The notes below the pieces were generated by a model, which was not told the origin of the DNA, did not search any database, and was given only the letters and a program-made list of their open reading frames with translations. From contig NZ_AP024745.1 of the NCBI RefSeq assembly GCF_019704555.1, positions 1,794,001 through 1,858,000 of the forward strand: DNA of 64,000 nt. The letters run 5' to 3'. Below, piece by piece: positions 36,601 through 44,718 of the stretch. This stretch comes from Actinoplanes sp. L3-i22 (GTDB taxonomy: Bacteria; Actinomycetota; Actinomycetes; Mycobacteriales; Micromonosporaceae). A program made the translations under genes and the position numbers. Within the stretch, counting starts at the first letter, position 1; each line of letters opens with the position of its first letter.

Positions 36601-37254
36601 CTCGCCGAGCTGATCGAGGAGGAACGTCGCGAGCACGGGCCGTACCGGTCGATGACCGATCTTGCCCGGCGGACCGGATGCTCGACCGCGCACCTGGAGG
36701 CGCTCGCCACCGCGGACGCCTTCGCGAGCTTCGGCCTGTCCCGGCGCGAGGCGCTGTGGGCCGCCGGAGCGGCCGCCCAGGACAAGCCGGACCGGCTGCC
36801 CGGGACGGTGACCGGCACCGAGGCGCCGATGCTGCCCGGGATGAGCGAGGTCGACGTGCTGATCGCGGACGTCTGGGCGACCGGGCTGTCGCCGGAGACC
36901 CATCCGGCGCGGTTCCTCCGGTCCACGCTCGACGCGGCCGGGGCGCTGCCGATCGCCGCGCTGCCCGCGGTCGACGCCGGGAACCGGGTGCTGGTCGGCG
37001 GGATCGTGACCCACCGGCAGCGGCCGGCGACGGCGGGCGGGGTCACCTTCGTGAACCTGGAGGACGAGACCGGGATGCTGAACGTGACCTGCTCGCCGGG
37101 GCTGTGGCTGCGGTACCGGCGGGTGGCGCGGAGCAGCTCGGCGCTGCTGGTGCGCGGGAAGCTGGAGAAGGCCGAGGGGGTGCTGAACCTGGTGGCGGAT
37201 CGGCTGGAGACGCTCACTCCGCCGGTCACCCCGGCGTCCCGGGACTTCCGCTGA
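33676..37254 (+). CDS. dnaE2: Error-prone DNA polymerase III alpha, DnaE2
   Basis: 1192 residues. PHP domain begins near residue 140 (AELHCHTNFSFLDGAS, VTDHDGFYG). Polymerase catalytic aspartates are in PPDIDVDIESDRREE. The helix-hairpin region and C-terminal OB fold (VLVGGIVTHRQRP, VTFVNLEDETG) are typical of DnaE2, the SOS-induced translesion polymerase; residues linked to tau binding were not examined. Family members are usually about 1050-1100 residues. The excess is an N-terminal Gly/Ala insertion (about 28-95) encoded by tandem repeats. Third gene of imuA'-imuB-dnaE2. Confidence 0.95.
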   Translation: MSFHNPERSWAEMERILSGKTDKSDPAAGGKGAARGGGPASGGGAAGSGGPASGGGAAGGGDAAGGGDAASGGGWRSGGTATTGGNGGPGFGGRGLWADPGPAPVVDPIAIDGDGGDSPAWTRKREPYRATPGLVRAESTVDYAELHCHTNFSFLDGASHPEELAEEAARLGLTGLAVTDHDGFYGVVRFSQAARELRLPTIFGAELSLGLTRPQNGEPDPEGTHLLALAHGHEGYARLARVISQAQMRGGEKGKPEYGSLEQIAEILKDHVLVLTGCRKGPVRSALATAGMDAAGWELDRLVDLFGAPNVAVELTDHGHPYDADYNDALFELAHHRRLEVVATGNVHYATPSRRRLATALAAVRARRGLDEMDGWLPAAGTAHLRSGAEMARRFGGYPGAVANAAMYGDGLAFNLDLVAPRLPDYDVPAGHTEMSWLRELTMRGARDRYGSPEAHPRAYAQLEKELRMIEELGFPGYFLVVYDIVDFCRREKIYCQGRGSAANSAVCFALWITNVDAVEYNLLFERFLAPERDGPPDIDVDIESDRREEVIQHVYTKYGREHTAQVANVISYRPRSAVRDMARAFGFSAGQQDAWSKQIDRWGDIADADTDLPAVVKDFANAVQSFPRHLGIHSGGMVICDRPIIEVCPVEWGRMPGRTVLQWDKDDCAAVDLVKFDLLGLGMLSALHYAYDMIDSELDIGTMRLDDPEVYAMLCRADSVGVFQVESRAQMATLPRLKPDKFYDLVIEVALIRPGPIQGGSVHPYIRRKNGLEPPHVPHPRMENALRKTLGVPLFQEQLMQLAIDVAGFDPSEADQLRRAMGSKRSAEKMAKIKIRLYEGMAANQITGELADDLFHKLSAFASYGFPESHAMSFAYLVYASAWLKRYHPAAFCAALLNAQPMGFYSPQTLVDDARRHGVEVRRPDINRSDAAAVLETTPESRRAAEPGEPPHAWGLGGPAVRQGLKAVRTIGPELAELIEEERREHGPYRSMTDLARRTGCSTAHLEALATADAFASFGLSRREALWAAGAAAQDKPDRLPGTVTGTEAPMLPGMSEVDVLIADVWATGLSPETHPARFLRSTLDAAGALPIAALPAVDAGNRVLVGGIVTHRQRPATAGGVTFVNLEDETGMLNVTCSPGLWLRYRRVARSSSALLVRGKLEKAEGVLNLVADRLETLTPPVTPASRDFR

Positions 37255-37372
37255 GCACGGCGGGTGGGCTTGTCGCCGTACGGGAAGAAGGGGTTTGATT
37301 TTTGGGTATTTGCCGGAAATTGGGGGATTAGTGGCATAGGGTGCGACTCCAGGAGTCATCGGGGAGGGCACC

Positions 37373-37768
37373 ATGTTGTTCCGGATCTGTACCAGCCTCG
37401 CCGCCGCCGCAGCGGTCCTCGCCGTCGCCTCGCCCGCCGTCGCCGGGCCCACGCCCGGACCGGCGGCCGGCTCGCGGCTGACCCTGACCCGGGTGGCCGA
37501 CGCCGGCGGAGGCGCCGCCGCGGTCAAACTGACCTGCGACCCGGACGGCGGCGGCCACCCCGACCCGGTGCGGGCCTGCGCGCAGCTGACCCGCGTCGGC
37601 GCGAACCCGGCCCGGCTCAAGGCCGCCGACCGCTACTGCTTCCTGCTCTACAAGCCGGTGACCGCGCGGCTCAGCGGAGTCTGGCGGGGACGCACGGTGA
37701 AGTGGGCGCACACCTACGGCAACAGTTGCGAGATGAACCGCGCCACAGGTGTCCTGTTCGATTTTTAG
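37373..37768 (+). CDS. Secreted subtilisin inhibitor-like (SSI, I16) protease inhibitor
   Basis: 131 residues with a signal peptide of about 24 residues (FRICTSLAAAAAVLAVASPAVAG). The SSI pattern is clear: KLTCDPDGGGHPDPVRACAQL, then YCFLLYKPVTA, GVWRG and NSCEMN. Cys55-Cys69 and Cys89-Cys119 match the two SSI disulfides. By alignment to the classical inhibitor (CPMVYDPV), the P1 residue is Leu91, which predicts inhibition of subtilisin/chymotrypsin-like proteases. GGGGAGG ahead of the ATG. A palindrome GACTCC-A-GGAGTC (37345-37357) lies in the leader. Confidence 0.85.
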   Translation: MLFRICTSLAAAAAVLAVASPAVAGPTPGPAAGSRLTLTRVADAGGGAAAVKLTCDPDGGGHPDPVRACAQLTRVGANPARLKAADRYCFLLYKPVTARLSGVWRGRTVKWAHTYGNSCEMNRATGVLFDF

Positions 37769-37795
37769 CCTTGTCCCGGCCGCTACGCTGCTCGG

Positions 37796-38542
37796 GTGGA
37801 CACCGCAATGGCACGTACCGGCCGGCCGCACGTCACCGCCCGCACCGCGGCGGTCTGGGCCGTCCTGCGCCGTGAGCTGGACCGGCACGCCGGCCGTGAG
37901 CTGACCGTCCTCGACGTCGGCGGCGGCACCGGTGGGTTCGCCGTGCCGCTGGCCGAGGCCGGGCACACCGTCACCGTGATCGACGCCAGCCCGGACGCGC
38001 TGGCCGCGCTGACCCGGCGCGCCGCCGACGCCGGGGTCGCCGCCCGGGTGCACGCCGTGCAGGGTGACGGCGACGCGCTGGCCGGGCTGGTCGAGCCGGG
38101 CAGCGCCGACCTGATCCTCTGCCACGCCGTGCTCGAGGTGGTCGACGACCCGACCCGGGTGGTCGCCGCGATCGCCACCGCGCTGCGCCCCGGGGGCGCG
38201 CTCAGCCTGCTGGTCGCCGGCCGCGCCGCCGCGATCCTCGGCCGGGCGATCAACGGCCACCTGCGGGCGGCGTCCGCGCTGGTCACGGACGCGGAGGGCC
38301 GCTCCGGGCCGCGGGACACGCTGCGCCGGCGATATGACGCGGAGACCGCCGCCGAGCTGTTGCGGTCCGCCGGGCTCGAGGTCGAGCAGACCCATGGGGT
38401 ACGGGTGGTGGCCGACCTCCTCCCGGCCACGGTGATCGAGGAGGACCCGCAGGCGGTGCTGGAGCTGGAGCTGGCGCTGAGCGCGCAGCCGCCGTTCCGC
38501 GACATCGCCTCCCAGCTGCACCTGTTCGCCCGCCGGCCATGA
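37796..38542 (+). CDS. SAM-dependent methyltransferase
   Basis: 248 residues, class I fold: motif I (LTVLDVGGGTGGFAVPLAEAG), motif II (VTVIDASPDAL) and post-I (LILCHAVLEVV). Substrate unknown; in related actinobacteria this type neighbours a phosphodiesterase and DUF3040. The GTG at 37796 lies six bases after TACGCT (37784-37789), so the transcript is probably leaderless. The stop overlaps the next start (ATGA, 38539-38542). Confidence 0.85.
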   Translation: MDTAMARTGRPHVTARTAAVWAVLRRELDRHAGRELTVLDVGGGTGGFAVPLAEAGHTVTVIDASPDALAALTRRAADAGVAARVHAVQGDGDALAGLVEPGSADLILCHAVLEVVDDPTRVVAAIATALRPGGALSLLVAGRAAAILGRAINGHLRAASALVTDAEGRSGPRDTLRRRYDAETAAELLRSAGLEVEQTHGVRVVADLLPATVIEEDPQAVLELELALSAQPPFRDIASQLHLFARRP

Positions 38543-39726
38543 CGTCGGCGCCCTTTCCCGAGGACGGCCTGCACCCGGACGCGCTCCGGGTGATCCGGCC
38601 GGCCTACGGCACCGGCAGCCTGGCCGACCTGCTGCCCAGCGTGAGCGCCGTGCTCGGGGTTCCGGGCGCGGCCGACGTGCTCGGGCTGACCGCCCGGCTG
38701 GACGGGGTGGACCGGGTCGCCGTCCTGCTGGTCGACGGGCTGGGGGCGTACCAATTGCCGCTGGCCGCCCCGCATGCCCCGGTCCTGGCCGACCTGGCCG
38801 CCGGGGGCCGCGGGCACGCCGGCACGCTGACCTCCGGATTCCCGTCCACGACCCCGGTCAGCCTGGTCACGCTCGGCGCCGGGGTGCCGCCGGGCGCGCA
38901 CGGCGTGCTCGGGTTCACCGTCCGGCGTCCGGACGGGCGCCCGCTCACCCACATCCTCTGGGGCGACGACCCGGATCCGCGCGAGTGGCAGCCGGTGCCG
39001 ACCCGGCTGGAGCTCGCGGCCGCGGCCGGGGTGCGGGTCACCGTGGTCAGCAAGCCGCAGTTCGAGGGCAGTGGGCTCTCGCTCGCCGCGAACCGGGGCG
39101 GGGCGTACCGGGGCGCCGCGGACGGCATGGCGGTCGCCGACGGGATCCTGGCCGCGCTGCGTGAGGCGGACGGGCCGGCGCTGGTCTACGGCTACCACCC
39201 GGATCTCGATCACTTCGGGCACGAGGACGGGGTCGGCTCGGAGACCTGGCGGGAAGCCGCCCGCGGGGTGGACAAGCTGCTCGACCGGCTGGTGCACGGG
39301 CTGCCCCCGCGGTCCGCGCTGCTGGTGGTCGCGGATCACGGCCAGCTGAACGTGCCGCTCGAGGGCCGGCGGGACATGGCCGAGATCCCGGCGCTGCGCG
39401 AGGGCGTGGTGGCGGTGGCCGGCGAGCCGCGGGTGCGGTACCTGTACGCGGCGGACGGCGCGCTCGACGACGTGCTGGCCACCTGGCGCGGGATCTTCGG
39501 GGACGACGCCTGGGTGACCACCCGGGACGAGGCGATCGACGACGGCTGGTTCGGGCCGGTGCCGGCCGGGCACGCCGATCGGATCGGGGACGTGGTGGTG
39601 TTCTGCCGGGGCCGGGCGATCGCGGCGGCCTCCGGATGGGAGCCGCCGAAGGCGGGACAGCTCGTGGCGTACCACGGATCGGCCACCGCGGTCGAGATGA
39701 CCGTGCCGTTGTTGATCGCCAGGTGA
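38539..39726 (+). CDS. Alkaline-phosphatase-superfamily nucleotide pyrophosphatase/phosphodiesterase
   Basis: 395 residues. Metal-binding and catalytic motifs of type I phosphodiesterases: VAVLLVDGLG near the N-terminus, catalytic Thr in SGFPSTTPVSLVTLGAG, YHPDLDHFGHEDG, and LLVVADHGQLNVP. It hydrolyses phosphodiester or pyrophosphate bonds; the natural substrate is not known. No signal peptide is seen, so it is probably cytoplasmic. Coupled by ATGA to the methyltransferase. Confidence 0.85.
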   Translation: MTSAPFPEDGLHPDALRVIRPAYGTGSLADLLPSVSAVLGVPGAADVLGLTARLDGVDRVAVLLVDGLGAYQLPLAAPHAPVLADLAAGGRGHAGTLTSGFPSTTPVSLVTLGAGVPPGAHGVLGFTVRRPDGRPLTHILWGDDPDPREWQPVPTRLELAAAAGVRVTVVSKPQFEGSGLSLAANRGGAYRGAADGMAVADGILAALREADGPALVYGYHPDLDHFGHEDGVGSETWREAARGVDKLLDRLVHGLPPRSALLVVADHGQLNVPLEGRRDMAEIPALREGVVAVAGEPRVRYLYAADGALDDVLATWRGIFGDDAWVTTRDEAIDDGWFGPVPAGHADRIGDVVVFCRGRAIAAASGWEPPKAGQLVAYHGSATAVEMTVPLLIAR

Positions 39727-39953
39727 ACTACGGGCATCTGTATCACTCGATGTCGCTGGCGTTTCACCTGCCGTAACTGGCCTGGTGAGACGGGCTTTTC
39801 GGACAGATCGATCTTCTGGGCCAGGAAAATCACCCGCACTCGGCCGTCGTCCCGCTTTCCGACCCGCCAACCCCCTCGTAGACTTGCGTGGTAAGGCAGC
39901 CGACGGCTGCCCCGGCCCCACGTGGGCCGGACATGCGCCCGGGGAGGAAAGCC

Positions 39954-40346
39954 GTGCCGCTCTCGGAGCACGAGCAGCGGCTGTTCGATCAGATCGAGCG
40001 GTCGCTTGCCGAGGACCCCAAATTCGCCTCGGCTGTGCGGGCCAACGACCCGCGTTTCCACGCACGGCGCCGGCTCATCATCGCCGCGTTCGTGATCGTG
40101 CTAGGTCTCGGTCTCGTCGTTTACGGGGCCGCCTCCGGCACGGTGTTGCTCGGGGTCGCCGGTTTCGTCGTGATGCTCGCGTCGGCGGCCTTCGCGATGC
40201 AGTCGCGTAAACGTGGCCAGGCCCCCGACCTCAAGTCCGTCGGCGGGACAGCCTCCCGGCGGACCCGCCAGGGTCGCCGTGGGAACGGTGGCCTGCTGGA
40301 CCGACTTGAAGACCGTTGGAAGCAGCGGCCGGAGGGGCATCGCTGA
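39954..40346 (+). CDS. DUF3040 membrane protein
   Basis: 130 residues. N-terminal PLSEHEQRLFDQIERSLAEDPKFA is the DUF3040 hallmark, followed by two transmembrane helices (RRLIIAAFVIVLGLGLVVYGAA; VLLGVAGFVVMLASAAFAM) and a basic tail. This family sits near the dcw cluster in actinobacteria; function unknown. The start was set at GTG 39954 with GGGGAGG ahead rather than the longer frame. The 227 bp upstream contain no other gene. Confidence 0.85.
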   Translation: MPLSEHEQRLFDQIERSLAEDPKFASAVRANDPRFHARRRLIIAAFVIVLGLGLVVYGAASGTVLLGVAGFVVMLASAAFAMQSRKRGQAPDLKSVGGTASRRTRQGRRGNGGLLDRLEDRWKQRPEGHR

Positions 40347-40544
40347 GGGCGGCCCTCTAGCCGGCATTGACGAGCGGCGGCCATCCGGCCGCCGTCGTCA
40401 TTCTTGCTGTTCTCCCACCTCTCACGCTTACCCATTTCGCGGTACGGCCTCAGCCCCGCCCCGCGCCTGCCTGCCCACGCGCCCGGTCCCTGCCCGCGCC
40501 GGGCCCCGCGCCGCACCCACCGCGCGCCCGGCCCCGCCCGCGCC

Positions 40545-40690
40545 TGCCTGCGCCGGGCCTCGCGCCTGCCTGCGCCGGGCCTCGCGCCTGCCTGCGCCGG
40601 GCCTCGCGCCGCCTCGCGCCTCGCGCCGCCTCGCGCCTCGCGCCGCCTCGCGCCTCGCGCCGCCTCGCGCCGCACCCACCGCGCGCCCGG
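40545..40690. repeat. 21-bp and related GC-rich tandem repeats
   Basis: Three copies of cctgcgccgggcctcgcgcct, followed by a shorter array of cgcctcgcgc units. They fill part of the 612-bp gap (40347-40958) between the convergent DUF3040 and transglutaminase genes; no gene is seen there. Confidence 0.8.
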
Positions 40691-40775
40691 CCCCGCCTTC
40701 GCACCCGCCCGGCCTCGCCTCGCGCCCACTCCCACCAGCCGAGTTCGCGCCCTGCTCGCGCTGACCTGGATGTGC

Positions 40776-40811
40776 GGAAGGGGCGCCGCCCTGGTGGACG
40801 GCGCCCCTTCC
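40776..40811. terminator. Bidirectional terminator hairpin
   Basis: Perfect 12-bp stem (GGAAGGGGCGCC, 40776-40787, with 40800-40811) around a 12-nt loop, between two convergent genes. No T-run. Confidence 0.7.
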
Positions 40812-40844
40812 GGGGTGTTTCAGCGGATCCGGGTCAGCGGATCC

Positions 40845-40975
40845 GGGTTGGTGGGGCTGGGTCAGCGGGCCCGGGTTGGTGGGGCCTGGTCAGCGGGCCT
40901 GGGTTGGTGGAGCTGGGTCAGCGGGCCTGGTCAGCGGGCCCGGGTTGGTGGGGCTGGGTCAGCGGGCCCGGTTGA
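40845..40975. repeat. 28-bp tandem repeat at the 3' end of the transglutaminase gene
   Basis: About four copies of a 28-bp unit (core gggttggtggggctgggtca, then gcgggccc), the last reaching the tgpA-like stop codon at 40959-40961 and possibly its last codons. The unit is not a multiple of three, and all but the last copy lie outside the coding sequence. Confidence 0.75.
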
Positions 40976-43421
40976 GCAGGCGGCGTGGGTTGAAGCGGGT
41001 CATGAACTCGCCGAGACGGCCGGAGAGCTCCACCGTGCGAGTCCCCGCCTCGGCCAGCCCCAGCCGCCAGCTGAGCAGGATCGACGGCGGGAACAGCGTG
41101 GCCCGCAGCCGGACCCGGGCGGTAGCCGAGTGGGCCATCCCGGAGCGAACCCGGCGCAGCGCCGACGTCAGCTCCGCACCCTGCATCGGCTGCCGCGCGT
41201 AGCGGGCCCGCTCCTCGGCCGTACCGAGCAGTTCCGCCGCGGCGGCCGGCTCGGCGGACAGGACCGATTCGCGGATCAGCCGTTGGGCGGTGAGGCGCGG
41301 GGTCTCGGTCGGATCAACCGTGATCTGGAAGTCGACCATGGTGTCGACCAGCTCGTCCCAGGCCGCGTGGGCGTCCTCCCGGGCCTGTGCGGCCTCGGTG
41401 GTGACCACGATCCCGGTGACCGCGCCGGCCGGCCCCGGTACGGACGGATCCACCACCGCGGGCGGCGGCCCGACCGTCGCCGCGTGGCGCTGGCGTCGCA
41501 GCAGGACCCGGCGTAGTGCCGGGACCAGCAGCAACGCGATCAGGGTGGCGATCACCCCGAAGATCAGCAGACCGGTCCAGTTGTTCTCGTCGGAGCTGAA
41601 CCCGCCGGTCGCGGCCGCGCCGCCGCCGTCGTTCGCCTGGTCGGGGCGGTCGTTCGCCCCGGCTGCCTGGGACGCGCTGGAGCCGGGCACCGGGGCCGCC
41701 GTCGTCGAGGCGGTCGGTGCGGCGGTCTTGTCGACGTCGGGCGCCCAGTCGGAGCGGGCCGAGCCGGTCACCCCGGTCGACGGCGTCGCGTCGAACGGGA
41801 CCCACCCGAAGCCCTGCAGGTAGACCTCGGTCCAGGCGTGCGCGTTGCGGTTGGTGATGACGTACGTGTTCCCGTCCTGCACGCTGCCCCGGGTGAACCC
41901 GAACGCGACCCGGGCCGGGATCCCGGCGGCGCGGACCATCCAGGCCATCGCCGCGGCGTACTGCTGGCAGTAGCCGACCTTGTTGACCAGGAACGACTCG
42001 ATCTCGGAGAGGTTCCCGGTGGACTGGGTCTGCAGGCTGTAGGAGAACCCGTTCGACTTGGCGAACGAGCTGTAGATCGCCCGTACCTTGTCGTAGTCGG
42101 TGGCTTTGCCCTTGGTCAGCCGGGCGACCTCTTTGTTGACGTACGCGTTCACCGGCACGACCGTGTACGCCCGCCGGATCGGGTCGTCGCGTTGCAGCGT
42201 CGGCGCGGTCCGCAGCTCGGCCGGCGTGTAGTCCGGGCGCAGGTAGTCGATCGAGTACTTCTGCTTGCTGGTGGTGTTCCGGCCGGAGTAGAGCACCTGC
42301 TGGTTCCCGTCGTACGCCCAGCTGCCGGTGAGGTTGCTGATCCCGACCGGGTACGAGTAGAGCGGCGCCATGCTCTGCCGCAACTGGTCACTGATCTCGA
42401 TGTCGGCGTGGTACCGCTGGAACGTCGTCTGGTTGGTCGCGGCCTCCCGCTGCGGGTCCGGCAGGCTGCCCTTGTTGAGCGTGGTCCCGTTCGGCGGCTG
42501 GTTCCCGAAGCCCTCGGCGGTGAGCTGGTCGGCGACGCCGAACCGGAGGTAGAACGGCTCCTTCTCGGTCGTCGTCACCTTGAGCAGGTTGACCGTGGTG
42601 TTCTGGGTGAGCTGGCCGCTGAGCGAGGCGAACAGGTCGATCTTCCCGTTGCCGCCCTTGCCGAGCCCGCCGGCGGCGCCGGGGCCGCTCTGGGTGAGCT
42701 GGGACAGCAGGCCGCCGGTGACGGTCGGCACGATCAGCGGCAGCAGCACCGCCACCAGCACGCCGACCAGGCCGAGCCGCCGGCCGGCCGAGGCCAGCGG
42801 GGACGGCTCCCAGACGTCCACGTCCCGTCCGTCGCCGGTGAACCGGCGGCCGAACCGGCGCACCCGGTCCACGTTGTCGGCGACCAGCAGCCAGAGGTAG
42901 CCGCAGGCGCCCACGATGAACGGGGTGACCGGCACGCTGTCCAGCAGGACCGCGACCGGGATGGAGTAGATCGCCAGCATCGGCAGACCGGCCAGGGCCG
43001 GCCGCCGGAACACCGCGGTGAGCAGGTCGACCACGATCGCGACCACGCCGATCCCGAGGGCCGCGACGAACAGCAGGCCGTCCCGGTCCGGCACCGGCAC
43101 CGCGTACGACCGGGTGTCCTGCCCGGCCTGCTGGATCAGCTCACCGAAGTGCGCGATCGTGGCCGGCGTCGGCACCAGCAGCTCGTGCCCGCTCGGGAAG
43201 ATCCAGGTGAGCGTGACGACCAGGGCCACCACCATGCCCAGCGCCTGCGCCCAGGTGGGGAAGCGCAGGGTCCGGGTGAGCACCGCCGCCCCGGCGATCA
43301 TCACCACGGTGAGGATCACCTGGAGCAGCCAGGTCCACTTGTCGAAGATCGTCGAGAGCGGCGCGGCGGAGAGCACCGTGGCGCCGGCCGCGACCAGCCC
43401 GAGTCGGCGGCGGCCGGTCAT
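40959..43421 (-). CDS. Transglutaminase-like membrane protein (TgpA/DUF3488 type)
   Basis: 820 residues. About six N-terminal helices are followed by an extracellular region, a transglutaminase core, another membrane helix (WTGLLIFGVIATLIALLLVPAL) and a cytoplasmic tail. The catalytic triad regions are visible: Cys485 in VGYCQQYAAAMAWMVRAAGIPARV, His in NAHAWTEVYLQGFGWVPFD and Asp in the same FDATP segment. The operon MoxR-DUF58-TgpA is widespread; the transglutaminase probably cross-links or cleaves envelope proteins, unproven. ATG overlaps the DUF58 stop (ATGA, 43418-43421). Confidence 0.9.
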   Translation of the reverse strand: MTGRRRLGLVAAGATVLSAAPLSTIFDKWTWLLQVILTVVMIAGAAVLTRTLRFPTWAQALGMVVALVVTLTWIFPSGHELLVPTPATIAHFGELIQQAGQDTRSYAVPVPDRDGLLFVAALGIGVVAIVVDLLTAVFRRPALAGLPMLAIYSIPVAVLLDSVPVTPFIVGACGYLWLLVADNVDRVRRFGRRFTGDGRDVDVWEPSPLASAGRRLGLVGVLVAVLLPLIVPTVTGGLLSQLTQSGPGAAGGLGKGGNGKIDLFASLSGQLTQNTTVNLLKVTTTEKEPFYLRFGVADQLTAEGFGNQPPNGTTLNKGSLPDPQREAATNQTTFQRYHADIEISDQLRQSMAPLYSYPVGISNLTGSWAYDGNQQVLYSGRNTTSKQKYSIDYLRPDYTPAELRTAPTLQRDDPIRRAYTVVPVNAYVNKEVARLTKGKATDYDKVRAIYSSFAKSNGFSYSLQTQSTGNLSEIESFLVNKVGYCQQYAAAMAWMVRAAGIPARVAFGFTRGSVQDGNTYVITNRNAHAWTEVYLQGFGWVPFDATPSTGVTGSARSDWAPDVDKTAAPTASTTAAPVPGSSASQAAGANDRPDQANDGGGAAATGGFSSDENNWTGLLIFGVIATLIALLLVPALRRVLLRRQRHAATVGPPPAVVDPSVPGPAGAVTGIVVTTEAAQAREDAHAAWDELVDTMVDFQITVDPTETPRLTAQRLIRESVLSAEPAAAAELLGTAEERARYARQPMQGAELTSALRRVRSGMAHSATARVRLRATLFPPSILLSWRLGLAEAGTRTVELSGRLGEFMTRFNPRRLLNRAR

Positions 43422-44716
43422 CGGTTCACCCCGCTGACCGTCTCGGCCATCGCCGCGCGATAGGCGAAGCCCTGCGAGCCGCGGCCCACCGTGGGCCAGA
43501 GCGCCGGCAGCGTGTCGCCGTGCCCGACCCGCACCGACCGCCAGCCGCTGCGCACCAGCGCCAGCGACGCGGCCGCGTGCTCCCGGTCCGACTCCTGCCG
43601 GTCGCCGTCGGTCATCGAGATCCAGGTGGAGCTGTCGATCGCGAACCCGATGCAGGTCGCGCCGTTGCCCCGGAGCTGGCTGAGCAGGTGCGCCTCGGTC
43701 GTGGTGAGCGTGCCGAACAGGCCGATCACCAGGCCGCCGTCGGAGCGCCGCCGGACCTGTTCGACGAGCAGGGCCAGGTCACTGTTGGACAGCGTCTTCA
43801 CGTCCGCCAGGGCGTCCAGGATCAGGCCCTCGCCGCCGCTCTCGTGCCCGTCGATGTCGTCCCCGGTCCCGGTCACCAGGCGCACCTTGTAACCGGCCTC
43901 GCGCAGGTGGGCCGAGATGCTGGCGGCCGCCGCGACCGCCCACTCGAAGCTGGCCGTCGGGCCCTCGCCGCGGTGCGCGTGCGCCCGGGTGTCCAGGACC
44001 ACCGTGGCCCGGCTCTCCCAGGGCTGCTCCTCGCGCCGGACCATCAGCTCGCCGGTCCGGGCGGTGGAGCGCCAGTGCACCCGCCGCAGGTCGTCGCCGC
44101 GCCGGTACTCCCGGGTGGCGGCGTCGTCCTCGCCGTGCACCGCGATCGACCGGGCCCGGCTCTCGCCGGAGCCCGCGTACTCCCCGGCCAGCCGCACCCG
44201 GGGGAGCGGCGTGACCTGCGGGATCACGGTGAGCCGGTCGACGCTGGGGAACGAGCGGGTCAGCTCGCACAGCCCGAACGGGTCGGTCAGCCGGATCACC
44301 AGCGGACCGATCGGGTACCGGCCGCGCACGTCGGCGCGCACCGTGTACGCCACCGAGCTGGCCTGCTGCGCGCCGAGGCGTTCCAGCACCACGCGCGGGC
44401 GGCTGCCCAGCGCGTACGGCAGGCGGTCCTCCAGCAGCATGGTGCCGGTGGGCAGCCGGGACAGGTTCTGCAGGCGCAGGATCACCCGCGCGCTGGAGCC
44501 GACCGGGGCCCGGCCCGGTTCCAGCGAGCGGGTGCAGGCCAGCTTGTAGCGGCTGCGCCCGACGTACGCCGCGGCCAGCAGCGGCAGCGCGGCCAGCAGC
44601 ACCGCGACCCGGAGCAGGTCGCGCTCGCCGAGGATGAGCGCCGAGATACCGGCGGCGATCGCGGCCGCCAGGAACGAGCGGCCGCGCGTGGTGAGACCCC
44701 GCAGCGCCTCCCGCAT
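43418..44716 (-). CDS. DUF58 / VWA-like protein of the MoxR operon
   Basis: 432 residues: two N-terminal transmembrane helices, an Ig-like segment (ARVILRLQNLSRLPTGTMLLED) and the DUF58 signature (EYRRGDDLRRVHWRSTARTGELMVRREEQ), then a VWA-like fold (ATVVLDTRAH). It is the usual partner of MoxR ATPases. Two bases after the moxR stop; its stop overlaps the transglutaminase start. Confidence 0.9.
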   Translation of the reverse strand: MREALRGLTTRGRSFLAAAIAAGISALILGERDLLRVAVLLAALPLLAAAYVGRSRYKLACTRSLEPGRAPVGSSARVILRLQNLSRLPTGTMLLEDRLPYALGSRPRVVLERLGAQQASSVAYTVRADVRGRYPIGPLVIRLTDPFGLCELTRSFPSVDRLTVIPQVTPLPRVRLAGEYAGSGESRARSIAVHGEDDAATREYRRGDDLRRVHWRSTARTGELMVRREEQPWESRATVVLDTRAHAHRGEGPTASFEWAVAAAASISAHLREAGYKVRLVTGTGDDIDGHESGGEGLILDALADVKTLSNSDLALLVEQVRRRSDGGLVIGLFGTLTTTEAHLLSQLRGNGATCIGFAIDSSTWISMTDGDRQESDREHAAASLALVRSGWRSVRVGHGDTLPALWPTVGRGSQGFAYRAAMAETVSGVNR

Positions 44717-44718
44717 GC

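Noticed and set aside
33364..37620. 1418-codon minus-strand frame opposite dnaE2
   Set aside because: Shadow frame; dnaE2 has full PHP and polymerase motifs.
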